Below, piece after piece: positions 1-8,720 of a stretch of 64,000 nucleotides of DNA. The stretch lies in assembly GCA_020284085.1 (NCBI GenBank), contig JACEVL010005070.1, positions 259,501 to 323,500 of the forward strand. The letters run 5' to 3'. Both the position numbers and the translations under genes were made by a program. Numbering within the stretch: position 1 is the first letter of the stretch; every line of letters starts with the position of its first letter. The notes under the pieces were generated by a model, which did no database searches, was not told the origin of the DNA, and worked only from the letters and a program-made list of their open reading frames with translations. The DNA is from Aporrectodea caliginosa (lineage: Eukaryota > Annelida > Clitellata > Crassiclitellata > Lumbricidae).

Positions 1-1980
1 GTCTATAATAATCTATCTACCAAACACGAAAAGACATGAATTTAATCAAACTTTATTGAGTAGAAACACATCATCAGCATTAAACTGCTACAGACGAAAT
101 TATGCACCAAATAGTCGTTAAGACCAGTGTCAAAACTCAACATATTCGTAATTGCATTAACTGTTTTATTTCTAGCTCTATGTATGCAATAGAATATACA
201 ATAGTGTCCGCAAAATCGACGACAACGCTCTGCAAATTTCTTATCGGTATATGTCCAACGGGCGCAATGTCTGTGTAAAAACGTTCTGAAAGGTGCTTCA
301 GGTTGGTTCTCCAAACGAATCAAAGTATTCGCCGTATGTAGAATCTTCAATGTACAATACGATCCAATGTTGTCCAGGTTTGTCGTGTGGGTCGGTATTA
401 CAAACGATTAGACGGTTTGCTTTTGTCAAACGTTTTAGGTAATCTATCGCTAGCAAACACGCCCACGAACATCTTTCTAGCACTTTGCATCTTTCTGAAG
501 TATCTTCTCTATTCTGCTACCATTCATTTTACAGCCGAGAGTAATCGAAAGGCACGTTTCTCGTAGAGCGGTCAGATTTCCAGAGAGAATTCTCATTCTT
601 CAGAATGTTTGATGACATTGAGCTGAGCTGGAGTGCTTCCGCCTTGTCCGAGTCAGGTTGTATCTTTGAGGCAGAGAGGCGCAGAGCTCGCGTTTTCATC
701 TAGATTTGAGGACATTGTGAGTCCACGTGTAATTTTCTGAAAGACGGCCTGTAACTATTGGTATTCAACTTTGCAAGACACGCGGTTGACTTTTCGCCTT
801 TCAAAGCAAGCTGAGTTTTCTGAATTTGCTCTTTTGCATCTTTAAAAATTTCCGAACTTTCTCTGATGCCCTTTCTGAACCAAATTTTTAATCATCAGGT
901 TTGCATCTTTTAGATTTCAGACGTTGTGGTTTTCCAAATTTTAATTTTCTGAACTTCAGGTCGTCGAGCTTTTCATTAAAAATTTCGGAGCAGGTTTTCT
1001 CCAACTTTTGTAATTCAGGTTTGCATCTTTTATATTTCAGACCTGTGGTTTTCCAAATTTAAAATTTCAGAACTTCTTCATTGCAACTTTAAAATTTCTC
1101 AACTTCTCCTTTGCAAATTTAAAATTTACCAGACACTTCTGGTTTGCATCTTTAAAATTTCAGACTTGGTCATTGTGCCTTAATTTCAGAGATCTTCTCG
1201 TTGACAAATTTAAACCAGAAGTCGTGGTTTCTTCCTGCAGTTGTTTCTCAGAAATCTCTTTCAACTGTGTCTCTTTAGTTCTCAGACTGGTGGTTCCAGC
1301 ATTCTCAGCTCTCAGTGGTTTTCTCAGCCCTCTGTTTCAGCCAGGGGCCCTGTTTCAGTGGCCTCAGGAACTTTAGAGCTTGCGGTCATTAACTTTGTAA
1401 AGAACATGGTTTTCGACCATTTGTAGCCTCTCACCCTTATCTTTTTCTAGCCACATGGCAAATCAAAATTTTCTGAATTTTCATGGCTTCTTGTTTTCTG
1501 ATCTTCATTTCAGACTTTGTGCCTTTAAAGTTCTCTGATCGACTTTGTGGTTTTCTGATCTTTCACCAATAAATTTTAAATTTCAGAACTGATGGTTTTC
1601 AAATTTTAAATTCTGATCTTTCTTGTAACTTAAAATTTGATCTTTGCTAACTTTGTGTTTTCAATCCTTTCATTTCTGAACTTTAAAATTTTTCTTTGCC
1701 CATTGATCTAAACTTTCAACTGTTAAACACAACTTTCGTCTTTCATCGATCAAACTTTGCCTTCTGGGCTTCTTGTCTGCAAATTTCGAACCACAGCAAC
1801 TTTGTGTTCTCGCAATAACTTTGGAGCAATTTCAGTCCTTTTGTCTTTCACTGTAATTTGCAACTTTGGGCCTTCTTCTTTTAAAATTTAAGACTTTGTG
1901 GAATCCAAATTTAAAATTTCTAGATCTTCAGTTCAGTTTTCAGACTTTAGATATCTCTGTTTTGGCATGATGAGTTTTCT
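1..1980 (-). repeat. Inverted, degraded copy (A) of the protease-bearing macro-repeat
   Basis: The reverse complement of this stretch follows the + strand copy at about 2010-4480: 3' flank of the protease, poly(A) signal, protease, then the AT-rich array. It is about 500 bp shorter than that copy. The protease part is nearly identical except for small insertions and deletions. The array part (about 600-1930) is only loosely alignable, with many runs shortened or lost. That pattern fits either a decaying arm of a real inverted repeat or a low-accuracy fold-back sequence. The window begins at the same bases (gtctataataatc) that lie just past the poly(A) signal in the other copies. Confidence 0.8.
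78..527 (-). pseudogene. Adenain-like cysteine protease, frameshifted copy A
   Basis: This is the same gene as the two intact + strand copies, read on the - strand from an ATG at 527. The reading frame breaks at least three times through small indels: near 476-480, near 303-306, and near 241-243. A 2-bp loss near the 3' end removes the stop seen in the other copies. The His-containing stretch (PGQHWIVLY) and the FDSFG acidic-residue motif survive in one frame, and the FCGHYC cysteine motif in another. No full protein can be made from this copy as written. Whether the breaks are biological or sequencing error cannot be settled here. Confidence 0.85.
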
Positions 1981-2036
1981 TTGAAAAAGGGACAAGTCCC
2001 TTTTTCAAAGTTATACCAAAACAGAGATATCTAAAA
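1940..2036. repeat. Palindrome at the junction of inverted copies A and B
   Basis: A perfect 13-bp inverted repeat with a 2-bp loop lies at 1981-2008 (ttgaaaaagggac / gtccctttttcaa). It is flanked by a second matching pair, cagacttt-agatatctctg near 1941 and its complement ending near 2036. This is the symmetry centre between copy A (-) and copy B (+). Such a centre could form a hairpin in vivo or mark the turning point of a fold-back read. Confidence 0.85.
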
Positions 2037-2106
2037 GTCTGAAAGCTAAACGACGCAAAGCTGAAGTTCTGAAATTTTAAATTTACAATCCACAAGGTCT
2101 GAAATG

Positions 2107-2690
2107 TAAAGAATGGAAAACCACCTGTTCTTAAATTTTAAAGTTGCAAAAGAGAAGATCAGAAATTTTAAAGTTGCAAAAGAGAAGATCCGAAATTTTA
2201 AAGTTGCAAAAGAGAAGATCCGAAATTTTAAAGTTGCTGTGAAGAAGTTCAGAAAATTTAAATTTGCAAACGAGAAGATCAGAAATTTTAAAGTTGCAGT
2301 GAAGAAGACCCGAAATTTTAAAGTTGTAGTGAAGAAGTTTAGAAATTTTAAAGTTGTAGTGAAGAAGTTTAGAAATTTTAAAGTCGCAAACGAGAAGATC
2401 AGAAATTTTAAAGAAGCCATGAAGAAGTTCAGAAATTTTAAAGTTGCAAAAGAGAAGATCTAAAATTTTAAAGTTGCTGTGAAGAAGTTCAGAAATTTAA
2501 AATTTGCAAACGAGAAAATCAGAAATTTTAAAGTTGCAGTGAAGAAGATCAGAAATTTTAAAGTTGTAGTGAAGAAGTTTAGAAATTTTAAAGTCGCAAA
2601 TGAGAAGATCAGAAATTTTAAAGAAGCCATGAAGAAGTTCAGAAATTTTAAATTTGCCATGAAGAAGTTTAGAAAAATAAAATTTGGAAA
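2107..2690 (+). repeat. 30-bp AT-rich tandem array, copy B
   Basis: About 19-20 units of 30 bp, consensus like aaattttaaagttgcaaacg plus agaagatcag, with variants gttgcagtgaag and gaagccatgaag. Because 30 is divisible by three, the + strand stays open for long runs and would encode a Lys-rich decapeptide (FKVAKEKIRN). An in-frame TAA at 2461 interrupts it. There is no other sign of coding, so I treat it as a satellite-like array. Confidence 0.85.
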
Positions 2691-3690
2691 ACCACCAAGT
2701 GTGAAATTTTAAAAGAAGCAAACCAAACATTCTGAAATTTTAAAGTTGAAAACCACACCACCTGAAATCTAAAGGATTGAAAACCACAAGTTCTGAAATT
2801 TTAAATTTGCAAACAAGAAGCTCTGAAATTAAAATTTTGAAAACCACCAGGTCTGAAATCTAAAAGATGCAAACCAGAGTGTCTGAAATTTTAAAGTTGG
2901 AAACCACAACTTCAGAAATCTACAGGATTGAAAACCACGACTTCTGAAATTTTAAATTAGCAAGCAAGAAGTTCTGAAATTAAAATTTTGAAAATTACCA
3001 GGTCTGAAATCTAAAAGATGCAAACCAGAGTGTCTGAAATTTTAAAGTTGGAAACCACAACTTCAGAAATCTAAACGATTGAAAACCACGACTTCTGAAA
3101 TTTTAAATTAGCAAGCAAGAAGTTCTGAAATTAAAATTTTGAAAACCACCAGGTCTGGAATCTAAAAGATGCAAACCAGAGTGTCTGAAATTTTAAAGTT
3201 GGAGGAAACCACAACTTCAGAAATCTAAAGGATTGAAAACCACGACTTCTGAAATTTTAAATTTGCAAACAAGAAGTTCTCAAATTTTAAAGTCGCAATG
3301 AAGAAGTTCAGAAATTTTAAATTTGTCGACGAGAAGATCTCAAATTTTAAAGTTGCAATGAAGAAGTTCAGAAATTTTAAATTTGCAAAGGAGAAGTTCA
3401 GAAATTTTAAATTTGCAAAGGAGAAGTTTAGAAATTTTAAAGTTGCAATGAAGAAGTTCAGAAATTTTAAATTTGGAAAACCACAGCGTCTGAAATATAA
3501 AAGATGCAAACCTGATGATTAAAAATTTGGAAAACCACCAGCTCCGAAATTTTTAATGTTGCAAACGAGAAGTTCAGAAAATTAAAATTTGGAAAACCAC
3601 AATGTCTGAAATCTAAAAGATGCAAACCTGATGATTAAAAATTTGGAAAACATCAGCTCGGAAATTTTTAAAGATGCAAACGAGACGTTC
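2691..3690 (+). repeat. Higher-order continuation of the 30-bp array, copy B
   Basis: The 30-bp units diversify here into a longer module of about 150 bp: ccaccaggtctgaaatc, agatgcaaaccagagtgtc, cacaacttcagaaatc, then ttgaaaaccacgacttc. The module recurs near 2845, 2997 and 3147. From 3290 to 3480 the simpler 30-bp form returns. The array ends about 260 bp before the protease start codon, so it may be promoter-proximal or 5' untranslated sequence for that gene. Confidence 0.75.
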
Positions 3691-3953
3691 AGAAAACTCA
3701 GCTTGCTTTAAAGGCGAAAAGTCAACCGCGTGTCTTGCAAAGTTGAATACCAATAGTTCTCGGCCGTCTTTCAAAATTACACGTTGACTCAGCCTCCTCA
3801 CGTCTAGAGAAAACGCGAGCTCTGCGCCTCTCTGCCTCTCTCTGCCTCTTTCTCTCTGCTTCTTACGATTAATGTCATCGCATTCGCAGAGTTTGAGAAT
3901 ATCTTGGAAATTGACCGCTCGAGAAACGTGCTTTTCGATTACAAGAATTGAAA

Positions 3954-4409
3954 ATGAATGGTAGCAGAATAGAGAAGATACTTCAGAAAGATGCAAAGTG
4001 TAGAGCAATGTTCGTGGGCGTGTTTGCTAGCGATAGATTACCTAAAACGTTTGACAAAAGCAAACCGGCTCTAATCGTGTGTAATACCGACCCACACGAC
4101 AAACCTGGACAACATTGGATCGTATTGTACATTGAAGATTCTACATACGGCGAATACTTTGATTCGTTTGGAGAACAACCTGAAGCGCCTTTCAGAACGT
4201 TTTTACACAGACATTGCGCCCGTTGGACATATACCGATAGAAATTTGCAGAGCGTTGTCAGTCGATTTTGCGGACACTATTGTATATTCTATTGCATACA
4301 TAGAGCTAGAAATAAAACAGTTAATGCAATTACGAATATGTTGAGTTTTGACACTGGTCTTAACGACTATTTGGTGCATAATTTCGTCTGTAGCAGTTTA
4401 ATGTACTGA
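3954..4409 (+). CDS. Adenain-like (peptidase C5) cysteine protease, copy B
   Basis: A 151-residue protein starting at the ATG at 3954 (the upstream TTG at 3948 is not needed). Family knowledge: adenovirus-type proteases use a His, an acidic residue and a Cys, with a Gln forming the oxyanion hole. The same fold is encoded by Maverick/Polinton DNA transposons and related integrated virus-like elements. Seen here in the correct order and spacing: H54 in PGQHW, D70 in YFDSFG, Q99 just after the TDRNL stretch, and C106 in RFCGHYC. The N-terminal GVFASDRLP and CNTDPHDKPG segments also fit the Polinton type. No polymerase, integrase, packaging ATPase or capsid gene lies beside it, so this is a lone protease inside a tandem unit. 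An Ulp1-like protease is the alternative; the short length and motif spacing favour C5. The reading frame is intact, but expression is unknown. Confidence 0.85.
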   Translation: MNGSRIEKILQKDAKCRAMFVGVFASDRLPKTFDKSKPALIVCNTDPHDKPGQHWIVLYIEDSTYGEYFDSFGEQPEAPFRTFLHRHCARWTYTDRNLQSVVSRFCGHYCIFYCIHRARNKTVNAITNMLSFDTGLNDYLVHNFVCSSLMY

Positions 4410-4920
4410 TGATGTGTTTCTACTCAATAAAGTTTGATTAAATTCATGTCTTTTCGTGTTTGGTAGATAGATTATTATAGACAATGAAAGATAGTCGATA
4501 GTATGTGTGAGTGTGACGTCAATCCCTAATGAGGTCCTTATTCTATAATTCACAGAGTTGCAAGCTCATTGGATGCCTGTAGAAACTCCAAAAAGCAATG
4601 GCCTACAGTGTAAATGGCTAAGATTGTCTATGTGGCCATGTGAGTGAAAGGCCCAAAACAATATGCATGTTGATTGTGTGTATTACAAAAACCTCTCAAT
4701 TTGTGTTTAGGGAATATTCAAAGCCCTTGTAGCGCCAATGGAGGGGTCTAAATTTGATGTAGGCACCTGCTGTGGCTCACACCCAAAAAAAAAAATAATT
4801 GCCACTTTGGAAGGGGAGGGGTAGGCACACGTACGCCCCCACCCAAGAAGTGCAACCCTTGGCCAAATTTAATGGCCAAAATTTAATGAGTGTCTGTTTC
4901 AGGCTGAGGTGGTCGTTTGA
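4410..4920 (+). other. Flank between protease and minisatellite, copy B; no gene seen
   Basis: Apart from the poly(A) signal I see no coding sequence, RNA gene or transposon end. The same sequence follows protease copy C (7397-7910) with only scattered differences. Confidence 0.6.
4426..4431 (+). terminator. Poly(A) signal of protease copy B
   Basis: AATAAA lies 17 bases after the stop codon, followed by a T-rich stretch (catgtcttttcgtgtttgg). It is conserved in all three copies. It suggests that the protease was, or is, expressed from its own transcript. Confidence 0.7.
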
Positions 4921-4926
4921 CCTTTG

Positions 4927-5065
4927 AACTGGCTCCAGAAAATACAGTCGTTCGGAATTGGCTCCAGAAAATACAGTCGTTCGGAATTGGCTCCAGAAAA
5001 TACAGTCGTTCGGAATTGGCTCCAGAAAATACAGTCGTTCGGAATTGGCTCCAGAAAATACACTC
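4927..5065 (+). repeat. 29-bp minisatellite, copy B
   Basis: Five head-to-tail units of ttggctccagaaaatacagt plus cgttcggaa. Copy C of the macro-repeat carries about three units at the same place, so unit number varies between copies. Confidence 0.9.
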
Positions 5066-5700
5066 TTCCCACTACTAGTGCAGATGCAGGGCTTCATTTG
5101 CATACCTACATCTTTGTCTTATGAAAACAGGAAGTGATCAAAATAAATAATAATACGCGTAATATGCGTGAAAAATGGCTGAATGGAAGCACCCCCCTTA
5201 GTTTTTTGTTTGTAGCGTATTCATTTGTCTTCCTGGAAGAGAAACAAAGATACCATTCTTTAGAGGGAATGCAGGGCTTCATGTGCATACCTACATCTTT
5301 GTCTTTTGAATACCGGAAGTGATCAAAATAAATAATAATACGCGTAATCTATGTGAAAATGGCTGAATACAGCATTACAACGTAAACCGATATATATGTA
5401 TGGATATATATGTATGGATGTACATTTATACTATATAAACATGTGTAGGGATGATTGTGTGTATCTTTTATACATAGATTAGTTTCAAAACACACATAAT
5501 CTTATATTTGTTTATCCAAAAAAGTACAAAATGTACGCAATAATATAAAATATTGCTAATTAATGGGTTCCGTTGTTAAAAGTGATGTAATTTCGAGGTG
5601 CATTCACATAATGTACAACTAAATATACCATTCTGGGCAGAAATGAATGCTGAATCCATTGCTATATTACAAGTTATGATATGTGAAACCAAACACGAAA
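5066..5700 (+). other. AT-rich tail of macro-repeat copy B; no gene seen
   Basis: It contains a short internal duplication (gcagggcttcat...cctacatctttgtctt near 5086 and 5271, each followed by gaagtgatcaaaataaataa) and alternating TA/TG runs near 5390-5440. No convincing open reading frame is present. Confidence 0.6.
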
Positions 5701-5734
5701 TTCCAGGGGTGTGAAAAACCCCTTGGTAGCTCTG

Positions 5735-6560
5735 AAATCACAAAAAGATGAAAACCTGAGGATTAAAAAAATTTGGAAAAACACCAGCTCTGAAATTGTT
5801 AAAGTTGCAAACCTGAAGATCAAAATTTGAAAAACACCAGCTCTGAAATTTTAAAGATGAAAACCACAACTTCGGAAATTTTAAATTTGCAAACAAGAAG
5901 TTCTGAAATTAAAATTTTGAAAACAACCAGGTCTGAAATCTAAAAGATTGAAAACCAGAGTGTCTGAAATTTTAAAGTTGGAAACCACAACTTCAGAAAT
6001 CTAAACGATTGAAAACCACGACTTCTGAAATTTTAAATTAGCATGCAAGAAGTTCTGAAATTAAAATTTTGAAAACCACCAGGTCTGGAATCTAAAAGAT
6101 GCAAACCAGAGTGTCACAAGAATTTTAAAGTTTGGAGGAAACCACAGCTTCCCAGAAATCTAAAGGATTGAAAAGCTTGACTTCTACAAGGAATTTTCAA
6201 AGTTGCAAACAGAAGTTCAGAGATTTTAAAATTCACTTAATGAAAGTTCGAGAGAAATTTTAAGTTGTCGACTTGAGGAAGGTCTCAAAATTTTAAATTT
6301 GGATTGCAGATGGTTAAAAATTTTAGAATTTACCAAGGAGAAGTTCAGAAATTTTAAATTTGCAAAGGAGAAGTTCAGAAATTTTAAAGTTGCAATGAAG
6401 AAGTTCAGAAATTTTAAATTTGGAAAACCACAACGTCCGAAATATAAAAGATGCAAACCTGATGATTAAAAATTTGGAAAACCACCAGCTCCGAAATTTT
6501 TAATGTTGCAAACGAGAAGTTCAGAAAATTAAAATTTGGAAAACCACAACGTCTGTCTAA
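5735..6560 (+). repeat. AT-rich array upstream of protease copy C
   Basis: Units of gaaattttaaagttgcaa type with the same longer modules as in copy B. The stretch 6110-6330 is irregular, with insertions and lost periodicity. The regular 30-bp form resumes at about 6335-6420. Confidence 0.75.
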
Positions 6561-6940
6561 AAGATGCTGAAATCACCAGCTCCGAAAAGATGCCAAACCT
6601 GAAATCTGATGAAACCTGATTAAAAATTTGGAAAACATCAGCTCGGAAATTTTTAAAGATGCAAACGAGACGTTCAGAAAACTCAGCTTGCTTTAAAGGC
6701 GAAAAGTCAACCGCGTGTCTTGCAAAGTTGAATACCAATAGTTCTCGGCCGTCTTTCAAAATTACACGTTGACTCAGCCTCCTCACGTCTAGAGAAAACG
6801 CGAGCTCTGCGCCTCTCTGCCTCTCTCTGCTGCCTCTCTCTGCTTCTTAGTACGATTAATGTCATCGCATTCGCAGAGTTTGAGAATATCTTGGAAATTG
6901 ACCGCTCGAGAAACGTGCTTTTCGATTACAAGAATTGAAA

Positions 6941-7396
6941 ATGAATGGTAGCAGAATAGAGAAGATACTTCAGAAAGATGCAAAGTGTAGAGCAATGTTC
7001 GTGGGCGTGTTTGCGAGCGATAGATTACCTAAAACGTTTGACAAAAGCAAACCGGCTCTAATCGTGTGTAATACCGACCCACACGACAAACCTGGACAAC
7101 ATTGGATCGTATTGTACATTGAAGATTCTACATATGGCGAATACTTTGATTCGTTTGGAGAACAACCTGAAGCGCCTTTCAGAACGTTTTTACACAGACA
7201 TTGCGCCCGTTGGACATATACCGATAGAAATTTGCAGAGCGTTGTCAGTCGATTTTGCGGACACTATTGTATATTCTATTGCATACATAGAGCTAGAAAT
7301 AAAACAGTTAATGCAATTACGAATATGTTGAGTTTTGACACTGGTCTTAACGACTATTTGGTGCATAATTTCGTCTGTAGCAGTTTAATGTACTGA
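6941..7396 (+). CDS. Adenain-like (peptidase C5) cysteine protease, copy C
   Basis: A 151-residue protein with the same predicted sequence as copy B: His, Asp, Gln and Cys active-site residues at 54, 70, 99 and 106. The nucleotide differences I found inside the gene are silent (for example tacggc/tatggc near 7136 and gctagc/gcgagc near 7014). A short run of silent changes with no amino-acid change hints at purifying selection or gene conversion, but the number is too small to test. The gene is flanked by the same leader and poly(A) signal as copy B. Function would be proteolysis of a virus- or transposon-like polyprotein if a full Polinton-type partner exists elsewhere; none is visible here. 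Confidence 0.85.
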   Translation: MNGSRIEKILQKDAKCRAMFVGVFASDRLPKTFDKSKPALIVCNTDPHDKPGQHWIVLYIEDSTYGEYFDSFGEQPEAPFRTFLHRHCARWTYTDRNLQSVVSRFCGHYCIFYCIHRARNKTVNAITNMLSFDTGLNDYLVHNFVCSSLMY

Positions 7397-7412
7397 TGAT
7401 GTGTTTCTACTC

Positions 7413-7418
7413 AATAAA
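7413..7418 (+). terminator. Poly(A) signal of protease copy C
   Basis: AATAAA in the same context and at the same distance from the stop codon as in copy B. Confidence 0.7.
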
Positions 7419-7917
7419 GTTTGATTAAATTCATGTCTTTTCGTGTTTGGTAGATAGATTATTATAGACAATGAAAGATAGTCGATAGTATGTGTGAGTG
7501 TGACGTCAATCCCTAATGAGGCCCTTATTCTATAATTCACAGAGTTGCAAGCTCATTGGATGCCTGTAGAAACTCCAAAAAGCAATGGCCTACATTGTAA
7601 ATGGCTAAGATTGTCTATGTGGCCATGTGAGTGAAAGGCCCAAAACAATATGCATGTTGATTGTGTGTATTACAAAAACCTCTCAATTTGTGTTTAGGGA
7701 ATATTCAAAGCCCTTGTAGCCCCAATGGAGGGGTCTAAATTTGATGTAGGCACCTGCTGTGGCTCACACCCAAAAAAAAAAATAATTGCCACTTTGGAAG
7801 GGGAGGGGTAGGCACACGTACGCCCCCACCCAAGAAGTGAAACCCCTTTGGCCAAATTTAATGGCCAAAATTTAATGAGTGTCTGTTTCAGGCTGAGGTG
7901 GTCGTTTGCCCTTTTGA

Positions 7918-8000
7918 ATGGCTCCAGAAAATACAGTCGTTCGGAATTGGCTCCAGAAAATACAGTCGTTCGGAATTGGCTCCAGAAAATACAGTTTGGG
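7918..8000 (+). repeat. 29-bp minisatellite, copy C
   Basis: About three units of ggctccagaaaatacagtcg type. The third is cut short and runs into degraded sequence. Confidence 0.8.
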
Positions 8001-8720
8001 AATTGGTTTAAAAAAATTTGGAATTCTCCAGAAAAACATTTCCCCCAAAATGGGGCTCAGAATACAGTCTTCGGAATGTCAAAAAAATAAAATCGCGAAT
8101 TGGTAAAAATGGCTTGGAAGCCCCCCCAGTTTTTTGGTCGTTTCATTTGTTTTCCAAAAAAAAAATCCCATTCTTTAGAGGGAATGGGGCTTCATTGCAT
8201 ACCTACATCTTTGTCTTTTGAATCCCGGAAGTGATCAAAATAAATAATAATACGCGTAATCTATGTGAAAATGGTGAATACGCATTACAACGTAAACCGA
8301 TATTTTGTATGGATATATATTGTGGATGTACATTTATACTATAAAACATGTGAGGGTTTTGTGTATCTTTTATACATAGATTAGTTTCAAAACACACATA
8401 ATCTTATATTTGTTTACCCAAAAGTACAAAATGTACGAAATAATATAAAATATTGCTAATTAATGGGTTCCGTTGTTAAAAATGATGTAATTTCGAGGTG
8501 CATTCACATAATGTACAACTAAATATACCATTCTGGCGAAAAGAATGCTGAATCCATTGCTATATTACAAGTTATGATATGTGAAAAAAACACAAATCCC
8601 GGGGGGGGGTTTTTGGCCGTGTTACAAAAAGCTTGGTAGCCCCGGGGGTTAAAAACTTTTTTTTAAAAGGAAGCAACTCGAAACGGAACTCAGTTTGAAA
8701 AAAATGTAACAACCAAGATA
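7990..8720. other. Stretch of doubtful sequence quality
   Basis: Compared with 5000-5745, this part has lost many short blocks and gained homopolymers (ccccccc, aaaaaaaaa, ggggggggg, tttttttt). That is the error style of uncorrected long reads. Repeat-length or frame statements in this stretch should not be trusted. Confidence 0.6.

Larger units (their letters stand above)
2700..5700 (+). repeat. Macro-repeat unit, copy B
   Basis: The unit consists of AT-rich array, leader with a CT-rich run (3820-3870), protease gene, poly(A) signal, about 440 bp of single-copy-like sequence, a 29-bp minisatellite and an AT-rich tail. It matches the following unit at an offset of 2,987 bp over the protease and its flanks, with very few substitutions. 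The high identity points to recent duplication or ongoing homogenisation. Confidence 0.85.
5700..8650 (+). repeat. Macro-repeat unit, copy C
   Basis: Same order as copy B. The upstream array is about 100 bp shorter (one module fewer). The part after 7990 carries many homopolymer changes and deletions relative to copy B. Near 8590-8650 the sequence resembles the start of another unit (compare 5695-5745, tggtagctctgaaatc) and then breaks off into unrelated DNA, so the true array may be longer than shown. Confidence 0.8.

Noticed and set aside
2046..2730. Open frames rich in Phe/Leu on the - strand of the 30-bp array
   Set aside because: Shadow translations of a codon-phased AT-rich satellite.
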